From Mucilaginibacter straminoryzae (GTDB taxonomy: Bacteria; Bacteroidota; Bacteroidia; Sphingobacteriales; Sphingobacteriaceae), in the NCBI RefSeq assembly GCF_022953055.1, contig NZ_JALJEJ010000014.1:1-64000 (forward strand): a stretch of 64,000 bases of DNA, read 5' to 3'. How positions within the stretch are numbered: position 1 is the stretch's first letter; every line of letters begins with the position of its first letter. Made by a program: the position numbers and the translations under genes. Shown here piece by piece: positions 8,979-16,681 of the stretch. Below the pieces are notes generated by a model. It did no database searches, was not told where the DNA came from, and saw nothing but the letters and a program-made list of their open reading frames with translations.

Positions 8979-9055
8979 AGTGTTAACACTAAAGCAAACG
9001 CGTTTTTCAGAACACAAAAGAGCTTAAAGTGTTGATAATTAGCTTAGTGTTAACA
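8979..9055. promoter_or_regulatory. Repeated AGTGTTAACA motifs, possible operators
   Basis: The 12-bp perfect palindrome AGTGTTAACACT is at 8979-8990. A shorter match AGTGTTAACA is at 9046-9055 and a variant AGTGTTGATA at 9028-9037. All are between the divergent M13 peptidase and YkuK-like genes. Spaced repeated palindromes in a divergent promoter region suggest a transcription-factor site. The binding protein is unknown. Confidence 0.4.
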
Positions 9056-9154
9056 AATAAATAACCGGTGCTTCACGTTTATATGAAAAGTTATTAGCTA
9101 CTTTTATAAGACCTCTGCTATTGGTCGCAAAAATTCAACTTAAAAACAAGTTTT

Positions 9155-9628
9155 ATGACCTGGAGAAAATTTAGCGGTGAAATACTGCAAACGCCCGTAA
9201 TCGAAGAAGTGGAGAAGGTGATCGAGCGCGAAACCAATCTCGGCAACAAGCTAAAAGTATGTATCGGTACAGATTCGCAGGTGAAAGGTAATGTAACCGA
9301 CTTTGCCACCGTCATCGTCTTTCTGCGCGAGCAGCGTGGCGGTTTCATGTACATCCACCAGGAACGCACTTCGCAGAAGATGAGCATTAAGGAGCGCATG
9401 CTTACGGAAGTACAAAAATCCATTGACATTGCTTACAAGCTTTGCGATCTGCTGGACCTATATGATGTAGACCTGGAGGTGCATGCAGACATTAATACCA
9501 ACCCGATGTTTAAATCTAACCAGGCGCTGCACGAAGCCATGGGCTATATCTTAAGCATGGGTTTTGTATTCAAAGCCAAACCCGAAGCTTTTGCAAGTTC
9601 TTACTGCGCTAATAAAATTGTGCAGTAA
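9155..9628 (+). CDS. YkuK-type RNase H-like fold protein (DUF458)
   Basis: 157 residues, cytoplasmic. The block KVCIGTDSQVKG (about 34-45) with an Asp after a beta strand, and VDLEVHADINTNPMFKSN near 104-122, match the YkuK/DUF458 family, which is predicted to have an RNase H fold with acidic residues clustered in the putative active site (Asp41, Asp112 region). The biochemical role of this family is not established. The gene is probably followed by its own short transcript end, since the next gene has its own -7 box. Confidence 0.8.
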   Translation: MTWRKFSGEILQTPVIEEVEKVIERETNLGNKLKVCIGTDSQVKGNVTDFATVIVFLREQRGGFMYIHQERTSQKMSIKERMLTEVQKSIDIAYKLCDLLDLYDVDLEVHADINTNPMFKSNQALHEAMGYILSMGFVFKAKPEAFASSYCANKIVQ

Positions 9629-9664
9629 AGCTTAAATTTATTTCCGTTCAAAACTCAGAACGGC

Positions 9665-9672
9665 TACTTTTG
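9665..9672 (+). promoter_or_regulatory. Candidate -7 box (TACTTTTG)
   Basis: An exact TAnnTTTG match lies 10 nt upstream of the GTG start of the SRPBCC gene at 9683. This leaves a very short leader or none. Confidence 0.4.
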
Positions 9673-9682
9673 TTAGCTGTAC

Positions 9683-10162
9683 GTGAAAAGTTATCAGCAA
9701 AAATGGCATCAGAATATACCGGTGAGTATGGCTGAAGCCTGGAAATTTTTCTCTTCCCCGCTTAATCTCGGCAAGATCACTCCGCCGAACATGAAGTTTA
9801 TTGTCACTTCTGATTATGACGAAAACACGGTGATGTATCCGGGTATGATCATTACCTACAAGGTATCGCCACTGTTGAATGTGAAGATGAACTGGGTGAC
9901 AGAGATCACCCACGTACAGGAACCCAACTTTTTTGTGGATGACCAGCGGCTTGGCCCCTTCGCCCTATGGCACCATGAACACCATTTCGAGGAAATACCT
10001 GGCGGCGTACACATGACGGATATTTTAACCTATGCTGTTGGTTACGGCCCGCTTGGAAGTATTGCAAATATGCTGATGGTTAAGAAGCGCATTGCTGATA
10101 TATTCAAATACCGCGAAAAGGCTGTTATCGAACTTTTCGGCGAGTTTAAACCAGTGAAGTAA
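9683..10162 (+). CDS. SRPBCC (START/Bet v1-like) ligand-binding protein
   Basis: 159 residues, no signal peptide. The pattern of an N-terminal strand ending in the helix VSMAEAWKFFSSPLNLGKITPP, followed by beta strands with YPGMIITYKV, FVDDQRLGPFALWHHEHHFEE and GGVHMTDILTY, then a long C-terminal helix, is typical of the SRPBCC superfamily and resembles the cell-division-inhibitor/cyclase-like group. The start is a GTG at 9683; the first ATG in frame (9728) would cut the first strand. The bound ligand is unknown. Confidence 0.75.
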   Translation: MKSYQQKWHQNIPVSMAEAWKFFSSPLNLGKITPPNMKFIVTSDYDENTVMYPGMIITYKVSPLLNVKMNWVTEITHVQEPNFFVDDQRLGPFALWHHEHHFEEIPGGVHMTDILTYAVGYGPLGSIANMLMVKKRIADIFKYREKAVIELFGEFKPVK

Positions 10163-10560
10163 TACGCTCACTATAATTATTTTACAAGTTTTTTACCAAA
10201 CGCGCAACCCTCGCGGTACTAATCCTCGTATATTTAATTTGTGGGACGCGCAACAAAGCGGTATGTCTTATTGTCATTAATAATGACGAAATTGCTTGTA
10301 TAATTAAGTATAATTTTTTTTCGGCAGTGTCCAATAAACTATTTAACCTTACATCAGCTCTAACAATTAAAAAAAAGCGCATTGAAAGGTTAAAAATTAT
10401 CTTTTTTATGCAATAATTAATAGATTGCCTGCCGTTGTGAGTAAGCAACCTGGCAAATCAAAAAGTTGGCAATATTGTTGTAATTATAACACAACTGTAG
10501 CTGAAGGTAGTTTTAACAAACAAACATCAGCGCATTTACAATTAATCTGAAAGGTATTAT
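10163..10560. other. Intergenic region upstream of clpC, AT-rich
   Basis: This 398-bp stretch has no supported gene; an 88-codon minus-strand frame in it has no recognisable features. It holds one perfect 15-bp palindrome (10273-10287) and a short inverted repeat GTTGT / ACAAC around 10474-10490. An AAAGG tract sits about 8 nt before the clpC ATG and could act as a weak ribosome-binding site. The length suggests a regulated or long-leader promoter for clpC. Confidence 0.5.
10273..10287. promoter_or_regulatory. Perfect 15-bp palindrome upstream of clpC
   Basis: GTCATTA-A-TAATGAC, in the clpC upstream region. It could be an operator. It does not match the CIRCE or CtsR consensus as I know them. 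Confidence 0.3.
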
Positions 10561-13101
10561 ATGGAAGCAAAATTTTCGCCGCGGGTAAAAGATGTAATCT
10601 CATATAGCAGGGAAGAAGCTTTACGCCTCGGACACGACTATATCGGGACAGAGCATCTGCTACTTGGGCTCATCCGCGATGGCGATGGGATAGCTATCAA
10701 ATTGCTCAAAGGGCTTAATGTTGATACATCCAGGTTGCGCCGGGCGGTGGAAGATGCGGTTAAAGGCACATCCGGAACTAATGTGCACATTGGCAGCATC
10801 CCGTTAACTAAACAAGCCGAAAAAGTATTAAAGATCACTTATCTGGAAGCCAAAATATTTAAAAGCGATGTGATTGGTACAGAACACCTGTTGCTGTCTA
10901 TCCTTCGCGACGAGGATAACATTGCCTCACAGATACTGATGCAGTTCCACGTTAACTATGAAATTTTTAAGGGCGAAGTAGAAGCTCATAAAAATAATAT
11001 TACCGACGAAATGCCGGGCTCTTCAACCGGCGGCGATGACGATTTCAAAGAAGAAGAATCATTTAGCCAGCCTAAGAAGGTATCTGACATTAAATCTAAA
11101 ACCCCCGTTCTGGACAACTTCGGTCGCGATTTGACTAAAGCTGCAGAAGAAGGCCGTTTAGACCCGATCGTTGGCCGCGAGAAAGAAATTGAGCGTGTGT
11201 CTCAGATCCTTTCCCGTCGTAAAAAGAATAACCCAATCCTGATCGGTGAACCAGGTGTTGGTAAATCTGCCATCGCCGAAGGTTTAGCCTTACGCATTGT
11301 TCAACGTAAAGTATCACGTGTATTGTTCAACAAACGTGTGGTTACTTTAGATCTGGCTTCACTGGTTGCAGGTACCAAATACCGCGGTCAGTTTGAAGAG
11401 CGCATGAAAGCAGTGATGAACGAACTGGAAAAATCTCCGGACGTGATCCTGTTTATCGACGAGATCCATACCATTGTAGGTGCAGGGGGTGCTTCAGGCT
11501 CGCTTGATGCCTCTAACATGTTCAAACCTGCTTTGGCAAGGGGCGAAATTCAATGTATCGGCGCTACCACATTAGATGAGTACCGTCAGTATATTGAAAA
11601 AGACGGCGCCCTGGATCGTCGTTTCCAAAAGGTAATGGTAGAACCTGCTACACCTGATGAAACTATCGAGATCTTGAACCGCATAAAAGAAAAATACGAA
11701 GAGCACCATGGTGTAACTTATACTGAAGATGCGATCAAAGCGTGCGTTGCTTTAACTGCACGTTACATTACAGACCGCTTCTTACCGGATAAAGCGATTG
11801 ACGCTTTGGACGAAGCAGGTTCACGTGTGCACTTAACCAATATCCACGTTCCGCAGAACATCCTGGATATTGAACAAAAGATAGAACAGATCAAGGTTGA
11901 AAAGAACCGCGTTGTCCGCAGCCAGAAATACGAAGAAGCTGCTAAACTGCGCGATACCGAAAAACATCTGTTAGAAGAACTGGAACAAGCGAAAGGCGTA
12001 TGGGAAGCTGAAACCAAATCTAAACGTTACACTGTAAGCGAAGATAACGTTGCTGAAGTGGTAGCGATGATGACCGGTATCCCGGTGCAAAAAGTTGGTC
12101 AGGCAGACAGCCAGAAACTGCTGAACATGACTACCGCTATCCAGGGTAAGATCATTGGTCAGGACGAGGCGATCAAGAAATTGACCAAAGCCATCCAACG
12201 TACACGTGCCGGATTGAAAGATCCTAAAAAGCCGATTGGTTCTTTCATCTTCTTAGGCCCAACCGGTGTGGGTAAAACAGAACTGGCTAAAGAACTTGCC
12301 CGCTTTATGTTCGACACTGAGGATGCGCTGATCCAGATTGACATGAGCGAGTACATGGAGAAATTTGCCGTGTCACGCTTAGTGGGTGCGCCTCCGGGAT
12401 ATGTAGGTTACGAAGAAGGCGGACAACTGACTGAAAAAGTACGTCGTAAACCTTATGCCGTTGTACTGTTAGACGAGATCGAAAAAGCTCACCCTGATGT
12501 CTTCAACATCCTGTTACAGGTGTTGGATGAAGGCCAGCTGACAGATTCATTAGGCCGCAAGGTAGACTTCAGGAATACCATCATCATCATGACCTCTAAC
12601 ATCGGTGCACGCCAGTTGAAAGACTTTGGCCAGGGTGTTGGTTTCAGCACTGCTGCTAAAGTAAACCAGGCTGATGCACATTCAAGAGGCGTGATCGAGA
12701 ACGCATTAAAACGTGCTTTCGCTCCGGAATTCCTGAACCGTATCGACGACGTGATCGTGTTCAATTCTTTAACAAAAGAAGATATCTTCCAGATTATCGA
12801 CATCGAACTGAAAAGCTTATTCGGTCGTATCCAATCTTTGGGCTACAAAATCGAGCTTACAGATAACGCAAAAGAGTTTATCGCAGAGAAAGGCTACGAC
12901 TCACAGTTTGGTGCGCGTCCGCTGAAGAGGGCCATCCAGAAATACCTGGAAGACCCGATTGCAGAAGAGATCCTAAAAGGGGAGCTTGCTGAAGGTGATA
13001 CCATGGAAGTAGATTACAATAAGGAAGCAGACGAAATCAAGATCTCGGCAAAATCAGGCGGCCAGGCCGATAAGCCAAAGGAAGAAGAAGAGTCTAAATA
13101 A
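10561..13101 (+). CDS. clpC: ClpC-type AAA+ unfoldase, ATPase subunit of Clp protease
   Basis: 846 residues. Two ClpN repeats (about 3-70 and 78-140) precede AAA module 1 with Walker A GEPGVGKS at 229-236 and Walker B VILFIDEIH. A short middle region contains a UVR-like segment (YEEAAKLRDTEKHL, about 460-475), which marks ClpC rather than ClpB. AAA module 2 has Walker A GPTGVGKT near 566. The C-terminal D2-small domain and an acidic/Lys tail follow. It unfolds substrates for ClpP, which is not in this window. Monocistronic with a terminator at 13131. Regulation is probably through the long upstream region. Confidence 0.94.
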   Translation: MEAKFSPRVKDVISYSREEALRLGHDYIGTEHLLLGLIRDGDGIAIKLLKGLNVDTSRLRRAVEDAVKGTSGTNVHIGSIPLTKQAEKVLKITYLEAKIFKSDVIGTEHLLLSILRDEDNIASQILMQFHVNYEIFKGEVEAHKNNITDEMPGSSTGGDDDFKEEESFSQPKKVSDIKSKTPVLDNFGRDLTKAAEEGRLDPIVGREKEIERVSQILSRRKKNNPILIGEPGVGKSAIAEGLALRIVQRKVSRVLFNKRVVTLDLASLVAGTKYRGQFEERMKAVMNELEKSPDVILFIDEIHTIVGAGGASGSLDASNMFKPALARGEIQCIGATTLDEYRQYIEKDGALDRRFQKVMVEPATPDETIEILNRIKEKYEEHHGVTYTEDAIKACVALTARYITDRFLPDKAIDALDEAGSRVHLTNIHVPQNILDIEQKIEQIKVEKNRVVRSQKYEEAAKLRDTEKHLLEELEQAKGVWEAETKSKRYTVSEDNVAEVVAMMTGIPVQKVGQADSQKLLNMTTAIQGKIIGQDEAIKKLTKAIQRTRAGLKDPKKPIGSFIFLGPTGVGKTELAKELARFMFDTEDALIQIDMSEYMEKFAVSRLVGAPPGYVGYEEGGQLTEKVRRKPYAVVLLDEIEKAHPDVFNILLQVLDEGQLTDSLGRKVDFRNTIIIMTSNIGARQLKDFGQGVGFSTAAKVNQADAHSRGVIENALKRAFAPEFLNRIDDVIVFNSLTKEDIFQIIDIELKSLFGRIQSLGYKIELTDNAKEFIAEKGYDSQFGARPLKRAIQKYLEDPIAEEILKGELAEGDTMEVDYNKEADEIKISAKSGGQADKPKEEEESK

Positions 13102-13130
13102 TTGCAGACCTTCTTTAAATAAACATCAGG

Positions 13131-13154
13131 AGCCCTTTCAGCAATGGAAGGGCT
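13131..13154 (+). terminator. Terminator after clpC
   Basis: AGCCCTT / AAGGGCT stem, one further mismatched pair toward the loop, then TTTTT. About 30 nt after the clpC stop codon. Confidence 0.75.
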
Positions 13155-13247
13155 TTTTGATTTCAGGCCGCTGGCATGTAGTTTCAAAAAAACTTTCAGA
13201 AACCCCTCAACAATTGCATTTTTGCGCATCAGGTTTAAAGTTTGCTT

Positions 13248-14540
13248 ATGGGTCAGTATTATATCATCGATTTCGACAGTACATTCACACAGGTAGAGGC
13301 GCTCGACGAACTGGCCCGCATCTCATTAAAGGATAATCCTAACCGCGAAAAGATCTATAAACAGATTGAAGACCTTACCAACGCGGCCATGGAAGGCAAA
13401 CTCTCGTTTACAGACAGTCTGGAAGGACGGGTTAAACTACTGGAAGCGAACCGCGAGCATTTAAAACAACTGGTGCGGCATTTACGCAAAAAAGTGTCTA
13501 CTTCTTTTTCGCGCAACAGCATGTTTTTTAAAAATCACCAGGATGAGGTTTTAATCGTATCCGGTGGTTTTAAGGAATTTATCACGCCGGTTGTGAGCGA
13601 GTATCACATCAAAAAAGAAAACATCTACGCGAATACTTTCATTTTTGATGATCAGGATAACATCATAGGCTACGACAGGGAGAACCCGCTTTCGCAGGAA
13701 GGCGGCAAAGTAAAGCTATTAAAACAACTGAACTTGCCCGGTGACATTTTTGGTATTGGTGATGGTTATTCTGATTTCCAGTTGAAGGAATCCGGCCTGA
13801 TTAAAAAGTTCTTTGCTTATACCGAGAATATCGAACGCAAATCGGTAACAGAAAAGGCAGATCACATCACGCCAAGCTTCGATGAATTCTTATACATTAA
13901 CCGCTTGCCCAGGGCGATCTCCTATCCTAAAAACCGTATCAAATGTTTAATTGTGGGCGAAATTGATGAAGAAGCCGTTTTGCAAATGCAGAAAGAGGGC
14001 TACAATATTCGCCATAAACAAAACATCGAACAAAAGTATTTAGAAGAAGCAGGTGTATTGCTTTGTGCAGAAGATCAGCAACCGACAGTAGAACAATTGC
14101 AGGCCGCGCCAAGATTAAAGGTAATTGGTATATTCGGCCGGGTAGCCAATCGTAAACTGGCTGATATGGCTTGCGAAAATGGCGTGATCATTTTTGACGA
14201 CCCGAAATATAATCCCCGTAATGTGGACTTTATCCCTAAACGGGTAATTGCCTTTATGAACGAGGGAAAAACGCACATGAGCTGTAACTTCCCAGATCTG
14301 CAGCCACCACGGGTGAACAACGCGCACAGGTTAATCCATATCCATAAAAATAGGCCGGGTATCCTGGCAAAAATCAATGATGTTTTTGCGCAGCATAACA
14401 TTAACATTTCGGGCGAATTCCTGGTAACCAACCCGCAAATTGGTTATGTAATTACCGATGTTGATGCTGGTTACGATACCGAGGTGCTGGACAAGCTAAA
14501 AAGCATTGAGCACACCATTAAATTCAGGCTGCTGTATTAG
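13248..14540 (+). CDS. SerB-like phosphoserine phosphatase fused to a SerA fragment and ACT domain
   Basis: 430 residues from the ATG at 13248 (a TTG lies two codons upstream). Residues 1-220 are a HAD-IB phosphatase: D8-F-D10-S-T nucleophile motif, S105 in IVSGG, K154/K156, and G171-DGYSD-176. Residues about 230-338 match the substrate-binding half of 3-phosphoglycerate dehydrogenase (APRLKVIGIFGRVANRKLAD). Residues about 345-430 match the SerA C-terminus and serine-binding ACT domain (CNFPDLQPP, HRLIHIHKNRPGILAKIN). The NAD-binding Rossmann domain that normally lies between these two parts, with the catalytic Arg/Glu/His, is absent. The likely reaction is phosphoserine to serine, with the SerA/ACT part acting as a serine sensor or scaffold. 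This regulatory idea is inference. Confidence 0.85.
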   Translation: MGQYYIIDFDSTFTQVEALDELARISLKDNPNREKIYKQIEDLTNAAMEGKLSFTDSLEGRVKLLEANREHLKQLVRHLRKKVSTSFSRNSMFFKNHQDEVLIVSGGFKEFITPVVSEYHIKKENIYANTFIFDDQDNIIGYDRENPLSQEGGKVKLLKQLNLPGDIFGIGDGYSDFQLKESGLIKKFFAYTENIERKSVTEKADHITPSFDEFLYINRLPRAISYPKNRIKCLIVGEIDEEAVLQMQKEGYNIRHKQNIEQKYLEEAGVLLCAEDQQPTVEQLQAAPRLKVIGIFGRVANRKLADMACENGVIIFDDPKYNPRNVDFIPKRVIAFMNEGKTHMSCNFPDLQPPRVNNAHRLIHIHKNRPGILAKINDVFAQHNINISGEFLVTNPQIGYVITDVDAGYDTEVLDKLKSIEHTIKFRLLY

Positions 14541-14621
14541 GAACTGGTTATTAAGTGTATTGGGTTATTAGGTTATCAAAATCGAATTTTATTAATAACC
14601 TAATTATATAATAACTAACAA

Positions 14622-15098
14622 CTACTCCACAAATGGCACTACCAAAACAGGCACATTTGCATGGCGTACCACGTGTTCTGCAACACTGCCCATTAATAAC
14701 CTGTCGAAACCAGAGCGGCTATGCGTACCAATCACAATCAGGTCGGCGTGGAACTCTTTTGCACAGTTTAAAATACCATCGGCCGTATCACCATAATCTT
14801 TAAAATGGGTCACCTCGATACCTTCGCCATATTGGGCAATTGTTTTGTCGATAATATTATCTGACGCCTTATTCTGCGCGTCCAGCATTTCCATTTCTAC
14901 AACCGGGCTTAGCGTTGGTTCTAAAGGCATACCCATCGTCGTATCAACATTTGTATTTGGCACAAAAACAGGCTCTACAATATGTACTAAGCCAACAGTT
15001 GCGTTAAACGTTCTGGCCAGATCAAATCCTTGCTTAGCGGCGTGCTCTGCATATTTGCTGTTATCTATCCCGATCAGTATTTTGCTAAATTGAGTCAT
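14622..15098 (-). CDS. Universal stress protein (UspA family)
   Basis: 158 residues, a single Usp domain. The first strand KILIGIDNSKYAEHAAKQGFDLA is typical, and the ATP-binding signature G-x2-G-x9-G-(S) is seen in GTHSRSGFDRLLMGSVAEHV near the C-terminus. It therefore belongs to the ATP-binding class. No operon partner: the gene is convergent with the serine phosphatase fusion and lies downstream of purD after a terminator. A role in stress survival is inferred from the family only. Confidence 0.9.
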   Translation of the reverse strand: MTQFSKILIGIDNSKYAEHAAKQGFDLARTFNATVGLVHIVEPVFVPNTNVDTTMGMPLEPTLSPVVEMEMLDAQNKASDNIIDKTIAQYGEGIEVTHFKDYGDTADGILNCAKEFHADLIVIGTHSRSGFDRLLMGSVAEHVVRHANVPVLVVPFVE

Positions 15099-15179
15099 GA
15101 GAGGCTGATGTGTTTGATTTAGTTATAAAACGTATAAAGTTAATAATGTTTTGCAAGCCCTGATAGCCCGCTAATAACA

Positions 15180-15202
15180 AACCCCTCTTTTCGGGAGGGG
15201 TT
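15180..15202 (-). terminator. Terminator after purD
   Basis: AACCCCTC / GAGGGGTT stem of 8 bp with a 7-nt loop, 12 nt beyond the purD stop. The downstream minus-strand sequence is moderately T-rich (TTTGTTATT). Confidence 0.65.
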
Positions 15203-15213
15203 GAATTATCGTC

Positions 15214-16488
15214 TTAGATCAGGTCGAAACCAATATCTTTTCTAAAGTACTTTCCGTCGTAATAAATACGGCTGGCATCCAGGGTTGCCTGCTGCAATGC
15301 AGTGAACAGATCTTGCTGTAAAGAGGTCACCGCCAGTACACGGCCGCCCGATGTTTTAATTTCTTCGCCATCCTGATACGTGCCTGCATGGAAAACCATA
15401 CTGCCGCGAACATTTTCCAAACCTGATATTTTTTTATCTTTAAGGTATTCGCCTGGGTAACCACCAGCCACACAAACCACCGTTGCCGCCACCTGGTCTG
15501 CTATTACTAATTCCTTTTCAGCCAGGTTACCTTCAGCTGCCCCTTTCATCAATTCTACCAAATCCGATGAGATCCTTGGCAGTACGCTTTCCGTCTCCGG
15601 GTCGCCCATACGGCAGTTATATTCAATTACGTAAGGATCGCCTGCACAATTCATCAGCCCGATGAAAATAAACCCTTTATAAGGGATGCTATCTTTCTTT
15701 AAACCTTCAACAGTAGGGATGATAACGCGTTGCTCTACTTTTTGCATAAAATCGGGATCCGCAAACGGGACGGGCGAAACAGAACCCATACCACCCGTAT
15801 TTAAACCGGTATCGCCCTCGCCAATACGCTTGTAATCCTTCGCTTCGGGTAAAACTTTATAGCTGTTACCGTCTGTTAATACAAATACAGAAAGTTCTAT
15901 CCCTTGCAGAAACTGTTCTACTACTACCTTATTGCTGGCTTCACCAAATTTGGCATTCGTAAGCATTTCTACCAGTTCGGTTTCTGCTTCCTGCAAGGTG
16001 GTGCAGATCAAAACGCCTTTGCCTGCTGCCAATCCGTCGGCTTTTAACACTACAGGCAGACCCTCGCTGGCCAGATACGTCAGTCCGTCCTGCAAGGTCT
16101 CGCGCGTAAATGTATGGGAAGCCGCAGTTGGGATACCATGGCGGTTCATAAACTGCTTAGAGAAGTCTTTGCTGCCTTCCAGCTTCGCACCTTCCTGCTG
16201 TGGCCCGACAACCGGGATACCTTTCAGTTGCTCATCGGCAAGGAAAAAATCATGGATACCTTTTACCAGCGGCTCTTCTGGGCCAACCACAACCAGGTCT
16301 ATACCTTGCTCTAAAGCCAATTGTTTAATAGCTTCAAAATCAGTTACCTTAATATTTACATTGGTACCGTAAGCAGCAGTACCCGGATTACCCGGAGCAA
16401 TAAAAAGCTGGCTGCATAAAGGGCTTTGAGTCAACTTCCAGGCAAAGGCGCTCTCGCGTCCGCCGGAACCGATAAGAAGGATATTCAT
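15214..16488 (-). CDS. purD: Phosphoribosylamine--glycine ligase (GARS)
   Basis: 424 residues. It catalyses the second step of purine synthesis, joining phosphoribosylamine and glycine with ATP. The N-terminal MNILLIGSGGRESAFAWKL is diagnostic. The ATP-grasp region includes LPVVLKADGLAAGKGV and the family signature YNCRMGDPETESVLPR around residues 290-305. The length is normal. It stands alone, divergent from secA, not in a pur operon. Confidence 0.97.
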   Translation of the reverse strand: MNILLIGSGGRESAFAWKLTQSPLCSQLFIAPGNPGTAAYGTNVNIKVTDFEAIKQLALEQGIDLVVVGPEEPLVKGIHDFFLADEQLKGIPVVGPQQEGAKLEGSKDFSKQFMNRHGIPTAASHTFTRETLQDGLTYLASEGLPVVLKADGLAAGKGVLICTTLQEAETELVEMLTNAKFGEASNKVVVEQFLQGIELSVFVLTDGNSYKVLPEAKDYKRIGEGDTGLNTGGMGSVSPVPFADPDFMQKVEQRVIIPTVEGLKKDSIPYKGFIFIGLMNCAGDPYVIEYNCRMGDPETESVLPRISSDLVELMKGAAEGNLAEKELVIADQVAATVVCVAGGYPGEYLKDKKISGLENVRGSMVFHAGTYQDGEEIKTSGGRVLAVTSLQQDLFTALQQATLDASRIYYDGKYFRKDIGFDLI

Positions 16489-16681
16489 ATTGGGGGTAAA
16501 GATAGCGTTTTTTGGTTCGAGGAGCGAGTGTTCAGGTGCGAGATTTTATCGGGCACACGCAACTGAAAACTGGCAACCGGACACCGATTAAAAATAAAAT
16601 CGTACCTTCGTAACTGCCATAATGGCCTTAGCGGGCCTGATGGCGTAATTGTTGCGTTGATTAGGATTATAGACTATTAGC

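Noticed and set aside
10182..10448. 88-codon minus-strand ORF upstream of clpC
   Set aside because: No start context, no recognisable fold, lies in an AT-rich gap; more likely chance.
15932..16372. 146-codon plus-strand ORF inside purD
   Set aside because: Antisense shadow of PurD with Ser/Pro-rich, Cys-rich composition typical of shadows.
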